NCBI RefSeq assembly: GCF_030538595.1
Contig: NZ_JAUNTS010000006.1
Coordinates: forward strand, 62,001-126,000
DNA: 64,000 nt
Direction of reading: 5' to 3'
Source of the DNA: Kocuria sp.
GTDB taxonomy: Bacteria > Actinomycetota > Actinomycetes > Actinomycetales > Micrococcaceae
Positions 18,533 to 27,780 of this stretch are shown here, one piece after another. The notes beneath the pieces were generated by a model, which was not told where the DNA came from, made no database searches, and saw nothing but the letters and a program-made list of their open reading frames with translations. Position 1 is the stretch's first letter. Each line of letters begins with the position of its first letter. Position numbers and translations under genes: made by a program.

Positions 18533-19774
18533 TCACATACCCGGACGCCTTTTGTCTTCGCCTTCTCGACGGTGCCCCGTGCCTTGGTGGCCCAACATGG
18601 AGGCAGGCCCCAAGCCAAGGTCTCCAAACCGTTTGCGGGCCCGATCCATGGCCGTCTCCACCGCCGCCCAGTCTTCTTCACGGCCGTCCAAACTCAGCTG
18701 TACCGCATTGTGATCGGGCTCCAGATGTTCGGCTCGAATCCCGATCAGTCGCACCGGAGCGGCCAGCGGCAATTCCTGGTCGAACAGATCCCGGGCGTGG
18801 CCGAACAGATCGTGACCGGAGGAAAACGGCTGTGTCACCGTTCGAGAACGCGAAATAGTGGTGAAATCCGCCCACCGCAATTTCAGACCCACCCGCTTGG
18901 CCCGTAGCCCGTGTGAACGCAGCCGTGCCGCAGTCCGGTGCGACAAGCTCAGGAGTTCACGGCGGATCTGGCCCACATCCGTGACGTCTTCCTCAAAGGT
19001 GCCTTCCGCTCCCAGGCTCTTTTCTTCCCGGACGGGTGTCACGGGGCGCGGGTCCTGGCCGTTGGCCAGGGCGTGCAAATGAGCACCCGCAGCCGGACCC
19101 ACCAACCGGGCCAATGCCGCGGGGGTTTGGGCGGCCAACTCCCCCACGTGCATCAGACCGGCGGCTTGCAGCGTCTGAGCTGTCTTGGCTCCCACGCCCC
19201 ACAGTGCACTCACGGGTAGTTCCGCCAGAAATGCCACCGTGTCCTGATGATCCACCAGGAGCAATCCGTTCGGCTTGGCCCGCGTTGAGGCAATCTTGGC
19301 GATGGTTTTGGTGGCCCCGATCCCCACGGATGCGGTCAGCCCCGTACTCTCCAGAATCCTGTGGCGCAGCATGCGCGCGATGGCCACGGGCGGACCCAGC
19401 CGACGCACGGCCCCGGAGACGTCCAGAAAGGCCTCATCCACGCTGATCTGTTCCACGCGGTCTGTGACCTCGTGAAAAATCCCCATGATGGCCGTCGAGT
19501 ACTTGGGATAGACCCCGTAGTGCGGCGTCAGCACAATGGCCTGTGGACACATGGCACGCGCCCGTGCAAGGGGCATCCCGGAGCGCACTCCGAACGGGCG
19601 TGCCTCATAAGAAGCGGAGAGCACCACGGATCGGTTGGATTGTGCGGCCACAATGATGGGGCGCCCCACCAGCTCCGGACGTTCCAAGAGCTCAACAGCC
19701 ACAAAAAACATGTCCATGTCCACATGGAGGATGGCGGTACGCCGCAGGGCAGCGATGTCCTCCTGTGTGCCCAT
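18533..19774 (-). CDS. dinB: DNA polymerase IV (Y-family translesion polymerase)
   Basis: Error-prone Y-family polymerase, about 413 residues. Catalytic residues are visible: HVDMDMFFVAVE (first Asp), SYEARPFGVRSGM (dNTP contact) and SVDEAFLDVSG (second acidic pair). A helix-hairpin-helix (ALWGVGAKTAQTLQAAG) and little-finger domain follow. AVQLSLDG near the C-terminus resembles a beta-clamp binding motif. The start MGTQEDIAAL at 19774 is preferred; an in-frame upstream ATG would add 23 unconserved residues. No LexA box was recognised upstream. Confidence 0.92.
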   Translation of the reverse strand: MGTQEDIAALRRTAILHVDMDMFFVAVELLERPELVGRPIIVAAQSNRSVVLSASYEARPFGVRSGMPLARARAMCPQAIVLTPHYGVYPKYSTAIMGIFHEVTDRVEQISVDEAFLDVSGAVRRLGPPVAIARMLRHRILESTGLTASVGIGATKTIAKIASTRAKPNGLLLVDHQDTVAFLAELPVSALWGVGAKTAQTLQAAGLMHVGELAAQTPAALARLVGPAAGAHLHALANGQDPRPVTPVREEKSLGAEGTFEEDVTDVGQIRRELLSLSHRTAARLRSHGLRAKRVGLKLRWADFTTISRSRTVTQPFSSGHDLFGHARDLFDQELPLAAPVRLIGIRAEHLEPDHNAVQLSLDGREEDWAAVETAMDRARKRFGDLGLGPASMLGHQGTGHRREGEDKRRPGM

Positions 19775-19944
19775 GGCCTTGTTCCACCTTTCCCATCCAC
19801 CGGGGTGCGCCAACCTGGCGTCCCCCGTAACGGCCGGGTTCATTCACGAACTCGGCAACCTCCCGGGTCACGGGGCTCGTCTACGCTGGGCAGGGCACCG
19901 ACCGCCACAGCCACAACTCACCCAAGACTCACCGGGAGCCTTCC

Positions 19945-21117
19945 GTGCCGACCTCCAGCATTCCATCCGCCTCAGACAGCACAAGCTCGGGCGGCACACC
20001 AGCCCAGAACGCAGGGGCGATCCACACGCAGATCGCCCGTGAGACTGAGGCATTTCTGTCCGCGGTGGAGTCCGACCTGCAGCAGTGGTTCGCGGAGCAG
20101 GAAGAGGCGGCAATCCGCATAGATCCCGCTGCCCAAGACCTGGTAGCTGCCATTGCCGCACTGTCCACGGGCGGTAAGCGCACGCGCGCGCAGCTGCTCT
20201 ACTGGGGTTGGCGTGCAGCCGGTGGCCCACCCACCTCCGTGATTCCCGTACAGGCTGCCGCGGGGCTGGAACTGTTCCAGACAGCGGCGCTGATTCACGA
20301 CGACGTCGTTGACCGTTCCGACACCCGCCGCTCCATGCCAAGCGTGCACAAGCGGATGGAACACCTCCACGTGACTCACGGGTGGGAGCAGGACCCGGCG
20401 CATTTTGGGGTCTCTTCGGCCATTTTGATCGGTGACTTGGCACTCACCTGGTCCGAACAGTTGTTTGGGCGGGCGTTGGCGGAGGCGGGGCACCCATCAG
20501 CGGCGGCCGCAGATTTCAACCTCATGCGCACCCAGGTGATGATCGGGCAATATCTGGATGTCCATGCTGAAGTCGCTGCCGCGAATCTTCCTGCTGACCA
20601 GGCACATCACCGCGCTCTGAATGTGCTGCGTTACAAGTCCGCCAAGTATTCCGCCGAACACCCCGTGGCCTTGGGGGTTCTCTTGGCGCAGGGCCAGGAG
20701 GCCACCGAAAGTGCCGTGGAGGGATTCCGGAGCTTTGCGTTGGCGTTGGGAGAGGCGTATCAAATTCGTGACGACATTCTGGGCATCTTCGGTGATCCCC
20801 AGACCACCGGCAAGCCCGCCGGGGACGATTTGCGGGAGGGCAAACGCACGGTGGTGATCGCCGTGCACCTGGAACGTGCCACCGCGGAGCAGGCCGCAGC
20901 AGTCCTTGACGTCTTGGGCGAGCCGGACTGCACGGAAGCCCACATTCTGGCCGCCCGCCAGGCCATCACGGACAGCGGAGCCCTTCAGGCCGTGGAGGAG
21001 ACGGTGGATGACCTCACGGCACGCGCAGCCGACGGGATCAATGCCCTTGACCTTGATCCCGTGGTGGCCCAGGCCTTTCACCGCATCCTGCAGGCGGCAG
21101 TTCGGCGCAACCGCTAA
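19945..21117 (+). CDS. Polyprenyl (geranylgeranyl-type) diphosphate synthase
   Basis: All-trans isoprenyl diphosphate synthase, 390 residues, chain-elongating IPP with allylic diphosphates for quinone, carotenoid or carrier-lipid precursors. It shows the FARM D119-D-V-V-D123 followed by SDTRR, GGKRTRAQ for IPP binding, and the second motif RDDILGIFGDPQTTGKPAGDDLREGKRT shortened here to its key D276-D277. The start is GTG at 19945 with GGGAG six bases upstream. It occupies the idsA2 position relative to the Rv2175c/pknL block. Product chain length cannot be told from sequence alone. Confidence 0.9.
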   Translation: MPTSSIPSASDSTSSGGTPAQNAGAIHTQIARETEAFLSAVESDLQQWFAEQEEAAIRIDPAAQDLVAAIAALSTGGKRTRAQLLYWGWRAAGGPPTSVIPVQAAAGLELFQTAALIHDDVVDRSDTRRSMPSVHKRMEHLHVTHGWEQDPAHFGVSSAILIGDLALTWSEQLFGRALAEAGHPSAAAADFNLMRTQVMIGQYLDVHAEVAAANLPADQAHHRALNVLRYKSAKYSAEHPVALGVLLAQGQEATESAVEGFRSFALALGEAYQIRDDILGIFGDPQTTGKPAGDDLREGKRTVVIAVHLERATAEQAAAVLDVLGEPDCTEAHILAARQAITDSGALQAVEETVDDLTARAADGINALDLDPVVAQAFHRILQAAVRRNR

Positions 21118-21168
21118 CGGCCAGGAACAGCGGGCAATGTCACCGGGGTCAACTTCACCGGAGCCGGA

Positions 21169-21570
21169 TCACCAGGCCATGGCCTGAGCACGACGGCGAA
21201 TCTCGGTTTTACGCCCCGCGTGCAAGAAGTCGATGGGTCGCCCGGGCAGCGAGTCATCCTGGCTGAGCAGCCAGATGGCCGCTTCCAGATCGGTGAAGCC
21301 GGCATCGCGCAGCACGGAGACCGTGCCGTGCAGGGCCTCCAGCGGGCGCCCGTCCTGCGTGGTGAAGTCGGCGGGGATCCGGCGGACACCGTCGGCGGGA
21401 TCGCGGAAGGCGAGCACGGCGCCGTCGTCAACCAGGGAATGCACCCGCGTCACAATGACGTCCATGGCCTCGGCGATGTCGGGGATGGTGGTCCATTGCT
21501 GGACCAGTTCGCCGAGCTGCGCAAACTGTTCGGGAGTGGGGTTTTCGGCACGGTTGCTGGAAGTCTTCAC
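21169..21570 (-). CDS. Rv2175c-family DNA-binding protein, likely PknL substrate
   Basis: A 133-residue protein with an N-terminal winged-helix-like segment (TIPDIAEAMDVIVTRVHSLVDDG, about 28-50) and the Rv2175c C-terminal region ending DFLHAGRKTEIRRRAQAMAW. In M. tuberculosis the homologue is phosphorylated by PknL on an N-terminal Thr, which blocks DNA binding; here T3 and T12 lie in the equivalent flexible N-terminus. The start is GTG at 21570. It lies convergent to the prenyl synthase and 1.4 kb from the kinase gene, with the LysM gene inserted between them. Confidence 0.82.
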   Translation of the reverse strand: MKTSSNRAENPTPEQFAQLGELVQQWTTIPDIAEAMDVIVTRVHSLVDDGAVLAFRDPADGVRRIPADFTTQDGRPLEALHGTVSVLRDAGFTDLEAAIWLLSQDDSLPGRPIDFLHAGRKTEIRRRAQAMAW

Positions 21571-21746
21571 GCTCCCAGGGTGCCATGCGCTGCCGATGCG
21601 TGGCAGGTGACACGACGCCCCAGACGCCGGATGTGGCGAGACTCGCTCCCTGACCTGCTAGGGCAACGTGCCCACGGCAGGTAGCCTCTGGGAAGCGGCC
21701 TCACCTTCCCCAGGGTCGTTTCCCCCAGTCCCTTGAGGTCATCTCG

Positions 21747-22910
21747 ATGAACCGCACACCCGAGGGCCACGATTCTGCGCGCCGCACTGAGCGCGCAGGT
21801 GTCGAGGCGCGCCCGCATCTTCGCAACGCCACCCGAGCCGCAACGGCGGCAGCAGCCTTGGCTGCACTGGGCATCACGGGCGCCTCCGCAAGTTTTGCGG
21901 CCCCGCAGCCCGATCACCCCACACCCACACAGGATGAGTCCAGGCCGGACGGCCCGGTGCGCACGGTGCTCCCCGGGGACTCCCTGTGGTCGGTGGCAAA
22001 CGCCAATGGGATCTCCGTGGACGATCTGATGGAGTTCAATGACCTCCACGGCGATGCCCTCCTCACCCCGGGTCAGCACTTGCGATTGAGCGCCCCGACG
22101 GAGCCTTCACCCGAGTCGGCCACCGCGGATGCTGGCTCAGTTCAAGATCCCGGCCACAACACAGCCGAACCGGCCACTGACACCGGAACCGATCCGCAGC
22201 ACGACGACGACGCCTCCGCCACCGAGCACACCGTGGTGACGGGTGATTCGCTGTGGGATCTGGCGCAACAGCACCAGGTGAGTGTGGCTGACCTGGTGGA
22301 AGCCAATGACCTGGACTGGTCAGCGGGGTTGCGTCCGGGAACCGTTTTGAGCGTCCCCGGTGGCACCACTGACAAGGCTGAAGCTGCCGGTGACACCGCT
22401 GATGATGACCCTGCCGGTGACCCACCGGTGACCAACAACTTTCCCGGCCATGACTACGACGATCACACGATCCGGGCAGCCAATGACTCGCTGAAACAGC
22501 TGCGCGAACGCCCAAAAGTCTCCGATGAGCAGTTGCAGGACATGGTGCGCAACACTGCCCGGGACATGGGTGTGGACCCGGCCCTGGCGTTGGCTCATGC
22601 CGAACAGGAATCAGGTTTCAATCACCAGGTGGTCTCCCCCGCCAATGCCATCGGCACCATGCAGGTGGTGCCCTCCGCCGGTGAATGGGCCGAGCACCTG
22701 GTGGGGCGCGACCTTGATTTGTTGGACCCCCAGGACAATGTGACCGCCGGGGTGGCGATCATCCGGGCCAATACCCAGCGCGCGGAGAACCGCGATGAGG
22801 CCATTGCGGCCTACTACCAGGGGCTGCACGGTGTGCAGGAATACGGCATGTTTGACGACACCAAGGACTATGTCTCTCAGGTGAAAGCCAAGACCCGTTC
22901 CTGGGCCTGA
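21747..22910 (+). CDS. Secreted LysM lytic transglycosylase
   Basis: A 387-residue exported wall hydrolase. The basic N-terminus plus hydrophobic segment (about 26-52, ending ASFAAP) looks like a signal peptide. Two LysM domains follow: VLPGDSLWSVANANGIS at about 74-117 and VVTGDSLWDLAQQHQVS at about 162-205, joined by an acidic Asp/Thr/Pro linker. The C-terminal SLT domain has catalytic Glu in HAEQESGFN (about 291), then SPANAIGTMQVVP. The start at 21747 follows GAGGT. It is immediately upstream of the PASTA kinase, suggesting linked wall sensing and remodelling. Confidence 0.9.
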   Translation: MNRTPEGHDSARRTERAGVEARPHLRNATRAATAAAALAALGITGASASFAAPQPDHPTPTQDESRPDGPVRTVLPGDSLWSVANANGISVDDLMEFNDLHGDALLTPGQHLRLSAPTEPSPESATADAGSVQDPGHNTAEPATDTGTDPQHDDDASATEHTVVTGDSLWDLAQQHQVSVADLVEANDLDWSAGLRPGTVLSVPGGTTDKAEAAGDTADDDPAGDPPVTNNFPGHDYDDHTIRAANDSLKQLRERPKVSDEQLQDMVRNTARDMGVDPALALAHAEQESGFNHQVVSPANAIGTMQVVPSAGEWAEHLVGRDLDLLDPQDNVTAGVAIIRANTQRAENRDEAIAAYYQGLHGVQEYGMFDDTKDYVSQVKAKTRSWA

Positions 22911-22927
22911 GCCTTGATCCGAAGATC

Positions 22928-22947
22928 AGCGGTGGATCACGCCGCTG
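22928..22947 (+). terminator. Hairpin after the LysM transglycosylase gene
   Basis: CAGCGG and CCGCTG arms flank an eight-base loop shortly after the stop codon. This is a modest stem and could be a weak terminator before the independently promoted kinase gene. Confidence 0.4.
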
Positions 22948-22988
22948 TGCCGTGCACCGGCTCCAAGCGAGAGCCCAGGACCCTGACT

Positions 22989-23000
22989 TAGGGTTGTCAT
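22989..23000 (+). promoter_or_regulatory. Leaderless promoter -10 for pknL
   Basis: TAGGGT at 22989-22994 is followed by exactly six bases and the GTG start. No Shine-Dalgarno sequence exists, so transcription probably begins at or within a base of the start codon. Confidence 0.6.
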
Positions 23001-25172
23001 GTGCAAAGAGCTCAAGAAGATCATTTGACCGGTGCCGTCCTGGAGGGACGTTACACCGTGGGTCCACGCATGGCCCGGGGTGGTACCGGCGGTGTGTACC
23101 GGGCCGTTGATGAACGTCTTGACCGGACCGTGGCGGTCAAGATCATGCACCCCCATTTGAGTGAAGATCCAGATTTTGTGGGTCGCTTTGCGCGGGAGGC
23201 GCGGGCTGCCGCACGGCTGTCCCATCCCAATGTGGTGGCCGTCCTGGACCAGGGCCAAACCCCGGAGGGGTTGGTGTTCCTGGTCATGGAGTACGTGGAG
23301 GGCGGGACACTGCGGGATGTGTTGAACCGCAAGAATTTCCTGACCCCCGGACAGGCTTTCCAGATCATGGGCCCCATGCTGGATGGGCTGGCCAGCGCGC
23401 ACCGGGCCGGACTGATTCACCGGGACATCAAACCCGAAAATGTGCTCATGCGCACGGATGGCACGGTCAAGGTGGCTGATTTTGGGCTGAGTCGCGGAGC
23501 CGATCAGCACACCACCACGGGGGCGGTCCTGGGCACCGTGGCCTACGCGGCCCCCGAATTGGTCCTGGAACAACCGGTGGGAACCCGGTCGGATGTTTAC
23601 TCGGTGGGCATCCTGCTGTGGGAAATGTTGGCCGGCCGCCGCCCCTTCACGGGTAACCCGTGGGCGCTGGCGCGTGCGCATGCGGAAGAAACGGTGCCCT
23701 CCCTCACTGAGGTGGTACCCGGAATTGATTCTCGCGTGGCGCACATGGTCAGTGAGTGGACAGCAAAACAGGAGGATCAACGGCCCGCTGACGCCGGTGC
23801 GTTGGCAGCGGAACTGGGTACGCTGCGGCGCGAGCTGGATTCGCAGCAGTTGGGTCACGTTCCGGAGGGTTGGCACCAGGGGCCGGGGCCGTTGGCACCG
23901 GTCACCGCAGATCCGGGGGCCTCCGTCCTTCCCGCCTCCGCACCCGCCACGGGACCGGTGGAGGAATTACGGACCGGTGGCAATCTGGCCGTGGCCGAGC
24001 AGGATCAAACTGTATCCCCACACCAGACCGCTTCCGCACAAGAGACTGAAGCGCTGGCCGCCGGCTCCGCGCCAAGCTCGTCCAGCCTCTCTTCATCTGG
24101 CCGCCCTTCCTCTGAACAACTGACGGAGGCCGTGCGCACGCAGGAACCGTGGGATGGGCACACCGCCAGCGCACAGACAGAGGCCATCAGTACCACCGGA
24201 CCGTGCGCCGAAGCTCCCACGGAGGCCATCACCAGCGCCACGTCCGGGGGCCGGCAGGGTCCGGCACCCCGTGATCTGGGGGTTTTTGATGACACCACCA
24301 ACATCACGGGATTGCACACCTCCGCCACCCCCGTGGGACTGGGCACTACGGCAGCAACTGCCGCCGATGATCACACTCGGCTAGCTGACGGCAGGGGCAC
24401 CACAGACTCCGACGACGCCGCTCCCACCAGATCCGCCGACCCGGAGCCCTTGGTGGAGACACCGCAGAGTGATCCCACCAAACCCACGGTGAAACTGATG
24501 CGCTTCCCGGCGCTGAAAGTCCTGTTGGCCCTTGCCGTGACTGTGCTGCTGGTCTGCTTGGCAGCCTTCCTGGGCTGGCTGTTCGGCTCCGGGAGTTTCA
24601 GGACTGAGGTGGTACCCGCCGTGGTGGGGACCAGTGCCGAGCAGGCTGAATCCGTAGCGGCTGACCAGGGCTTTGGCAATGTCCGGGTTTACGAACAATC
24701 AAGCACGGATGTTCCCGCGGGCTCCGTACTGGGTACCAGCCCAACGGAGGGCACCAGTATGCGGGTGGGTGAACAGCTCTCCATCCTGGTTTCCAGTGGC
24801 CCAGCCCAAGTCAGCGTGCCATCCATTGAGGGTGTCTCCCAGGATGAAGCAACCTCACGCCTGGAGAATGCCGGATTGAGTGCCGGTCAGATCACCACTG
24901 AGTTCTCCGATTCCGCCGAAGGCACCGTCATTGCCGTGTCCCCCGTCGTCAGCACCAAAGTGGATGAGGGTTCCTCCGTGGATCTGACGGTTTCAGCCGG
25001 TGCAGAACCAACGGAGGTGCCAAGCGTGGTGGGCTCCTCGATTGACGATGCCACCTCCCAGCTGGAGGACTTGGGCTTCACGGTCCAACGCGAAGACGTG
25101 GCCGGTGGCCGGCTGGGGCGTGTGATCAGCCAGTCTCAGGACGGCACCACCATCACCTTGCGCGTGATCTGA
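23001..25172 (+). CDS. pknL: PASTA-domain Ser/Thr protein kinase (PknL-type)
   Basis: Transmembrane eukaryotic-like kinase, 723 residues. Kinase domain about 15-280: glycine loop MARGGTGGVY, K47 in AVKIM, H140-R-D142, D160-F-G162, and activation loop with T171-T172-T173. A 220-residue juxtamembrane linker (281-500) contains four TEA[ILV] motifs at T349, T375, T393 and T407. One membrane segment lies at about 504-528, then three PASTA domains (about 534-600, 601-668, 669-723) that would sense muropeptides or lipid II. Location beside an Rv2175c homologue and aroG identifies it as PknL rather than PknB. GTG start with leaderless promoter. Confidence 0.9.
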   Translation: MQRAQEDHLTGAVLEGRYTVGPRMARGGTGGVYRAVDERLDRTVAVKIMHPHLSEDPDFVGRFAREARAAARLSHPNVVAVLDQGQTPEGLVFLVMEYVEGGTLRDVLNRKNFLTPGQAFQIMGPMLDGLASAHRAGLIHRDIKPENVLMRTDGTVKVADFGLSRGADQHTTTGAVLGTVAYAAPELVLEQPVGTRSDVYSVGILLWEMLAGRRPFTGNPWALARAHAEETVPSLTEVVPGIDSRVAHMVSEWTAKQEDQRPADAGALAAELGTLRRELDSQQLGHVPEGWHQGPGPLAPVTADPGASVLPASAPATGPVEELRTGGNLAVAEQDQTVSPHQTASAQETEALAAGSAPSSSSLSSSGRPSSEQLTEAVRTQEPWDGHTASAQTEAISTTGPCAEAPTEAITSATSGGRQGPAPRDLGVFDDTTNITGLHTSATPVGLGTTAATAADDHTRLADGRGTTDSDDAAPTRSADPEPLVETPQSDPTKPTVKLMRFPALKVLLALAVTVLLVCLAAFLGWLFGSGSFRTEVVPAVVGTSAEQAESVAADQGFGNVRVYEQSSTDVPAGSVLGTSPTEGTSMRVGEQLSILVSSGPAQVSVPSIEGVSQDEATSRLENAGLSAGQITTEFSDSAEGTVIAVSPVVSTKVDEGSSVDLTVSAGAEPTEVPSVVGSSIDDATSQLEDLGFTVQREDVAGGRLGRVISQSQDGTTITLRVI

Positions 25173-25207
25173 GTGCCCTGCGGCGCAGGACGCGCCGCTG
25201 GGCACTC
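25171..25207. terminator. Bidirectional terminator between pknL and aroG
   Basis: Fifteen-base arms (25171-25185 and 25193-25207) with one mismatch and a seven-base loop, starting inside the pknL stop codon and ending nine bases from the aroG stop. It serves convergent genes. Confidence 0.85.
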
Positions 25208-25215
25208 AGTGATGC

Positions 25216-26607
25216 TCAGTCCCGGGCCAGGTAACCCGCCACCAGAAACGCGATCTCCAACGACTGCATGTGGTTCAGCCGGGGGTCGCAGAGGGTTTCG
25301 TAACGATCCGCAAAATGGGCTTCCTCCACGGCGGAGGCACCGCCCAGGCATTCTGCGACGTCGTCCCCGGTCATCTCCACGTGCAAACCGCCCGGGTGCG
25401 AACCGATGGCCTGGTGGACCTCAAAGAACCCACGGACCTCATCCACGACGTCGTCAAAGTTACGGGTCTTGTACCCGGACGGGGTGGACACGGTGTTGCC
25501 GTGCATGGGATCAGTCACCCAAACCACCTTGGCCCCGGAGTTCTCCACGGCTTCCACCACCCGCGGGAGGTTTTCGCGGATCTTGGCCGCGCCCATGCGC
25601 GTGATGAATGTCAGACGACCGGGAACACGCTCGGGATCGAGCTTGTCGATCAGAGTCAGAGCATCCTCCGCGGTGGTGGAGGGACCCAGCTTGACGCCAA
25701 TGGGGTTCTGCAAACGGGAGAGCAGATCCACGTGGGCGTCCTCCAGGCCGCGCGTACGCTCACCGATCCACAGGAAGTGCCCGGAGGTGCCGTATGGCAA
25801 GTGCGTGCGCGAGTCAATGCGGGTCAGAGCGCGTTCGTAGTCCAGCAGCAACGCCTCATGCCCGGTGAAGAGTTCCGTGGTCTTCAAGGCGTCAAAGTCC
25901 GCGCCGCACGCCTCCATGAACTTCACGGCACGGTCGATCTCCCGCGCCGTGGATTCGTAGCGTGAATGGGCGGGGTTGGAGGCAAAGCCCATGTTCCACG
26001 AGTGCACGTGGCGCAAGTCGGCAAAGCCACCGCCGGTGAAGGCCCGGATCAGATTCAATGTGGAGGCAGAGGTGTGGTAGCCGCGCACCATGCGGTTGGG
26101 ATCGTGAACCCGGGATTCTTCCGTGAAATCAAACCCGTTGACCATCTCCCCACGGAAGGTGGGAAGGGTCACCCCATCGCGGGTTTCATCATTGGAGGAA
26201 CGCGGCTTGGAGAACTGCCCGGCCATGCGGCCCATTTTCACCACGGGCATGGAAGCCCCGTAGGTCAGCACCGCTGCCATCTGGAGCAGGGTCTTCACGC
26301 GGGCCGTGATCTTGTCAGCGGTGGCGCCCTCGAAGGTTTCGGCGCAGTCACCGCCCTGCAGGAAAAAGGCCCGACCCTGCGCCACCTCGGCCAAACGGGC
26401 TTTGAGGGTGTCCACCTCACCGGCAAAGACCAGGGGCGGCACGGAGGAAAGTTCCTGAATGCTGGCGGCAAAATCTGGGTGCTCGGACCAGGTTGGTTGC
26501 TGGTCGGCTGTCAGGTCACGCCACTCGTCCAGCCCATACGTGTCAGCGGTGGGCTTGGGGCCGGGCTGGAACGGGAGCTGGGAGGTGTCTACTGAAACCT
26601 GAGTCAC
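25216..26607 (-). CDS. aroG: Class II 3-deoxy-7-phosphoheptulonate synthase
   Basis: First enzyme of the shikimate pathway, condensing PEP and erythrose 4-phosphate; 463 residues, plant-like type II. Motifs include QPTWSEHPD, FFLQGGDCAETF (metal-binding Cys), GRMAGQFSKPRS, TSGHFLWIGERTR, GVKLGPSTT, ITRMGA and DPMHGNT. The start GTG at 26607 (VTQVSVDTSQLPF) has AAGGA eight bases upstream; longer frames reach into unconserved sequence. About 240 bp separate it from plsC upstream, so it probably has its own promoter. Adjacency to pknL is conserved with mycobacteria. Confidence 0.94.
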   Translation of the reverse strand: MTQVSVDTSQLPFQPGPKPTADTYGLDEWRDLTADQQPTWSEHPDFAASIQELSSVPPLVFAGEVDTLKARLAEVAQGRAFFLQGGDCAETFEGATADKITARVKTLLQMAAVLTYGASMPVVKMGRMAGQFSKPRSSNDETRDGVTLPTFRGEMVNGFDFTEESRVHDPNRMVRGYHTSASTLNLIRAFTGGGFADLRHVHSWNMGFASNPAHSRYESTAREIDRAVKFMEACGADFDALKTTELFTGHEALLLDYERALTRIDSRTHLPYGTSGHFLWIGERTRGLEDAHVDLLSRLQNPIGVKLGPSTTAEDALTLIDKLDPERVPGRLTFITRMGAAKIRENLPRVVEAVENSGAKVVWVTDPMHGNTVSTPSGYKTRNFDDVVDEVRGFFEVHQAIGSHPGGLHVEMTGDDVAECLGGASAVEEAHFADRYETLCDPRLNHMQSLEIAFLVAGYLARD

Positions 26608-26847
26608 GGTGATGCGTCCTTGAGTTGTTGCCCCGTTGCTTGGGGCCGAGATGTGTTGATGGTGCACAGATGTGCTGGATGCGGCCACAACCTGGCCGTA
26701 CCAGTCAGCACAGCGTGGACACGGCAGCCACGGCCAAAACAGCTGCCGGCTCCAGGTGGCACCGGCAGGCCCCAAGACCGCAGTTGCGCAGCCTCTACGC
26801 TACCGCAGCTGGGCAGGTGCCCGCGGCCACAACCACGCTGGTCCGCA

Positions 26848-27564
26848 TCAGGATTCGGCACCATTGCGCTGCGCCGCGGCCCGTTTGACGTCCGCAGCGT
26901 AGGCCGGGACGTATTCCTGGCCGGAGAGTTTCTGGATGGCAGCCACGATGTCATCGGAAATTTGCCGGGCCACGTCCTGGTCACCGGCACGTTCACGCAG
27001 ATGGGAAAAGTCCATGGGCTCACCAAAAACAGTGGTCACCCGGAAGCCGTTTTTTTGCCGCCAGGGTGCGGGGAACAGCTTGCCCAGGGGTTGCACCACG
27101 TCCGTTCCGATCATGGCAATGGGAATCACGGGAGCCCCGGACTCCAAAACCAGACGCGCCACGCCAACTTTGCCGCGGTACAACCGACCGTCCGGCGAGC
27201 GCGTGCCTTCCGGGTAGATCCCCAGGAGTTCGCCCTCGGCCAGTTTTTTGCCACCTGCGGAGAGGGACATGGCGGATTTTTTGCCACCGGAGCGATCCAT
27301 GGGGATCTGGTTGATGGCACGGAAGAACCAGGCCACCAGGCGTCCTGTGACGCCCTTGCCCGTGAAGTAGTCAGATTTGGCCAGGAAAAAGATCTGACGC
27401 TCCACCGCAATGGGCATGAAGATGTGGTCTGCCGCCGCCAGATGATTACTGGCCAGGATGGCGGGGCCACGTGCCGGAACGTGGTGGGCACCTACCACTT
27501 TGGGGCGAAAAAACAGGTTGATGAACGGGGCCACCACCCAGTTCTTCAGGAACATGTAGACCAT
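26848..27564 (-). CDS. plsC: 1-acyl-sn-glycerol-3-phosphate acyltransferase
   Basis: Membrane-associated phospholipid acyltransferase, 238 residues, forming phosphatidate from lysophosphatidate. The catalytic motif NHLAAADHIFMP (NHx4D variant) is near residue 40 and the substrate motif PEGTRSPDG near 118. The first 20 residues are hydrophobic (MFLKNWVVAPFINLFF). The start at 27564 has GGAGGAG about ten bases upstream; a second in-frame Met three codons later is an alternative. It corresponds in position to mycobacterial Rv2182c. Acyl or acceptor specificity is not resolvable. Confidence 0.85.
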   Translation of the reverse strand: MVYMFLKNWVVAPFINLFFRPKVVGAHHVPARGPAILASNHLAAADHIFMPIAVERQIFFLAKSDYFTGKGVTGRLVAWFFRAINQIPMDRSGGKKSAMSLSAGGKKLAEGELLGIYPEGTRSPDGRLYRGKVGVARLVLESGAPVIPIAMIGTDVVQPLGKLFPAPWRQKNGFRVTTVFGEPMDFSHLRERAGDQDVARQISDDIVAAIQKLSGQEYVPAYAADVKRAAAQRNGAES

Positions 27565-27660
27565 GTGGTCCGCACTCCTCCGGCTTACCTCTGCTGGCCC
27601 GCAGACGCTGTGGAACAACGACGACGGTTGGAACCGTGAGTGATTCCGCTGAAGTATCTC

Positions 27661-27780
27661 ATGAAGTCCAGCTCGGCCGTAGGGAGTCCAGTGTGGCCGT
27701 CGAGAGTCCAGGTCAGTCGCAGAGAGTCCAGTGCGACCGCAAGGAGTTCAGTCTCACCGCAGAGAGTTCAGTGAGACGAT
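27661..27780 (+). repeat. Six 20-bp direct repeats between plsC and a hydrolase gene
   Basis: Six contiguous units of exactly 20 bp start at 27661, 27681, 27701, 27721, 27741 and 27761. Unit 4 reads AGAGAGTCCAGTGCGACCGC; the common core is GAGTYCAGT. The units diverge by substitution only, with no indels. The last unit ends in GACGAT, which sits at the -10 position relative to the hydrolase ATG (N6 gap). The array therefore lies in the divergent promoter region of plsC and the hydrolase. Confidence 0.85.

Noticed and set aside
26608..26847. Attenuator/leader peptide before aroG
   Set aside because: Looked for a short ORF rich in Phe/Tyr/Trp codons and an anti-terminator stem; none convincing.
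27661..27780. CRISPR array or coding repeat
   Set aside because: Units of 20 bp are directly adjacent without spacers; a 65-codon open frame over them has no ribosome site and is repeat-derived.
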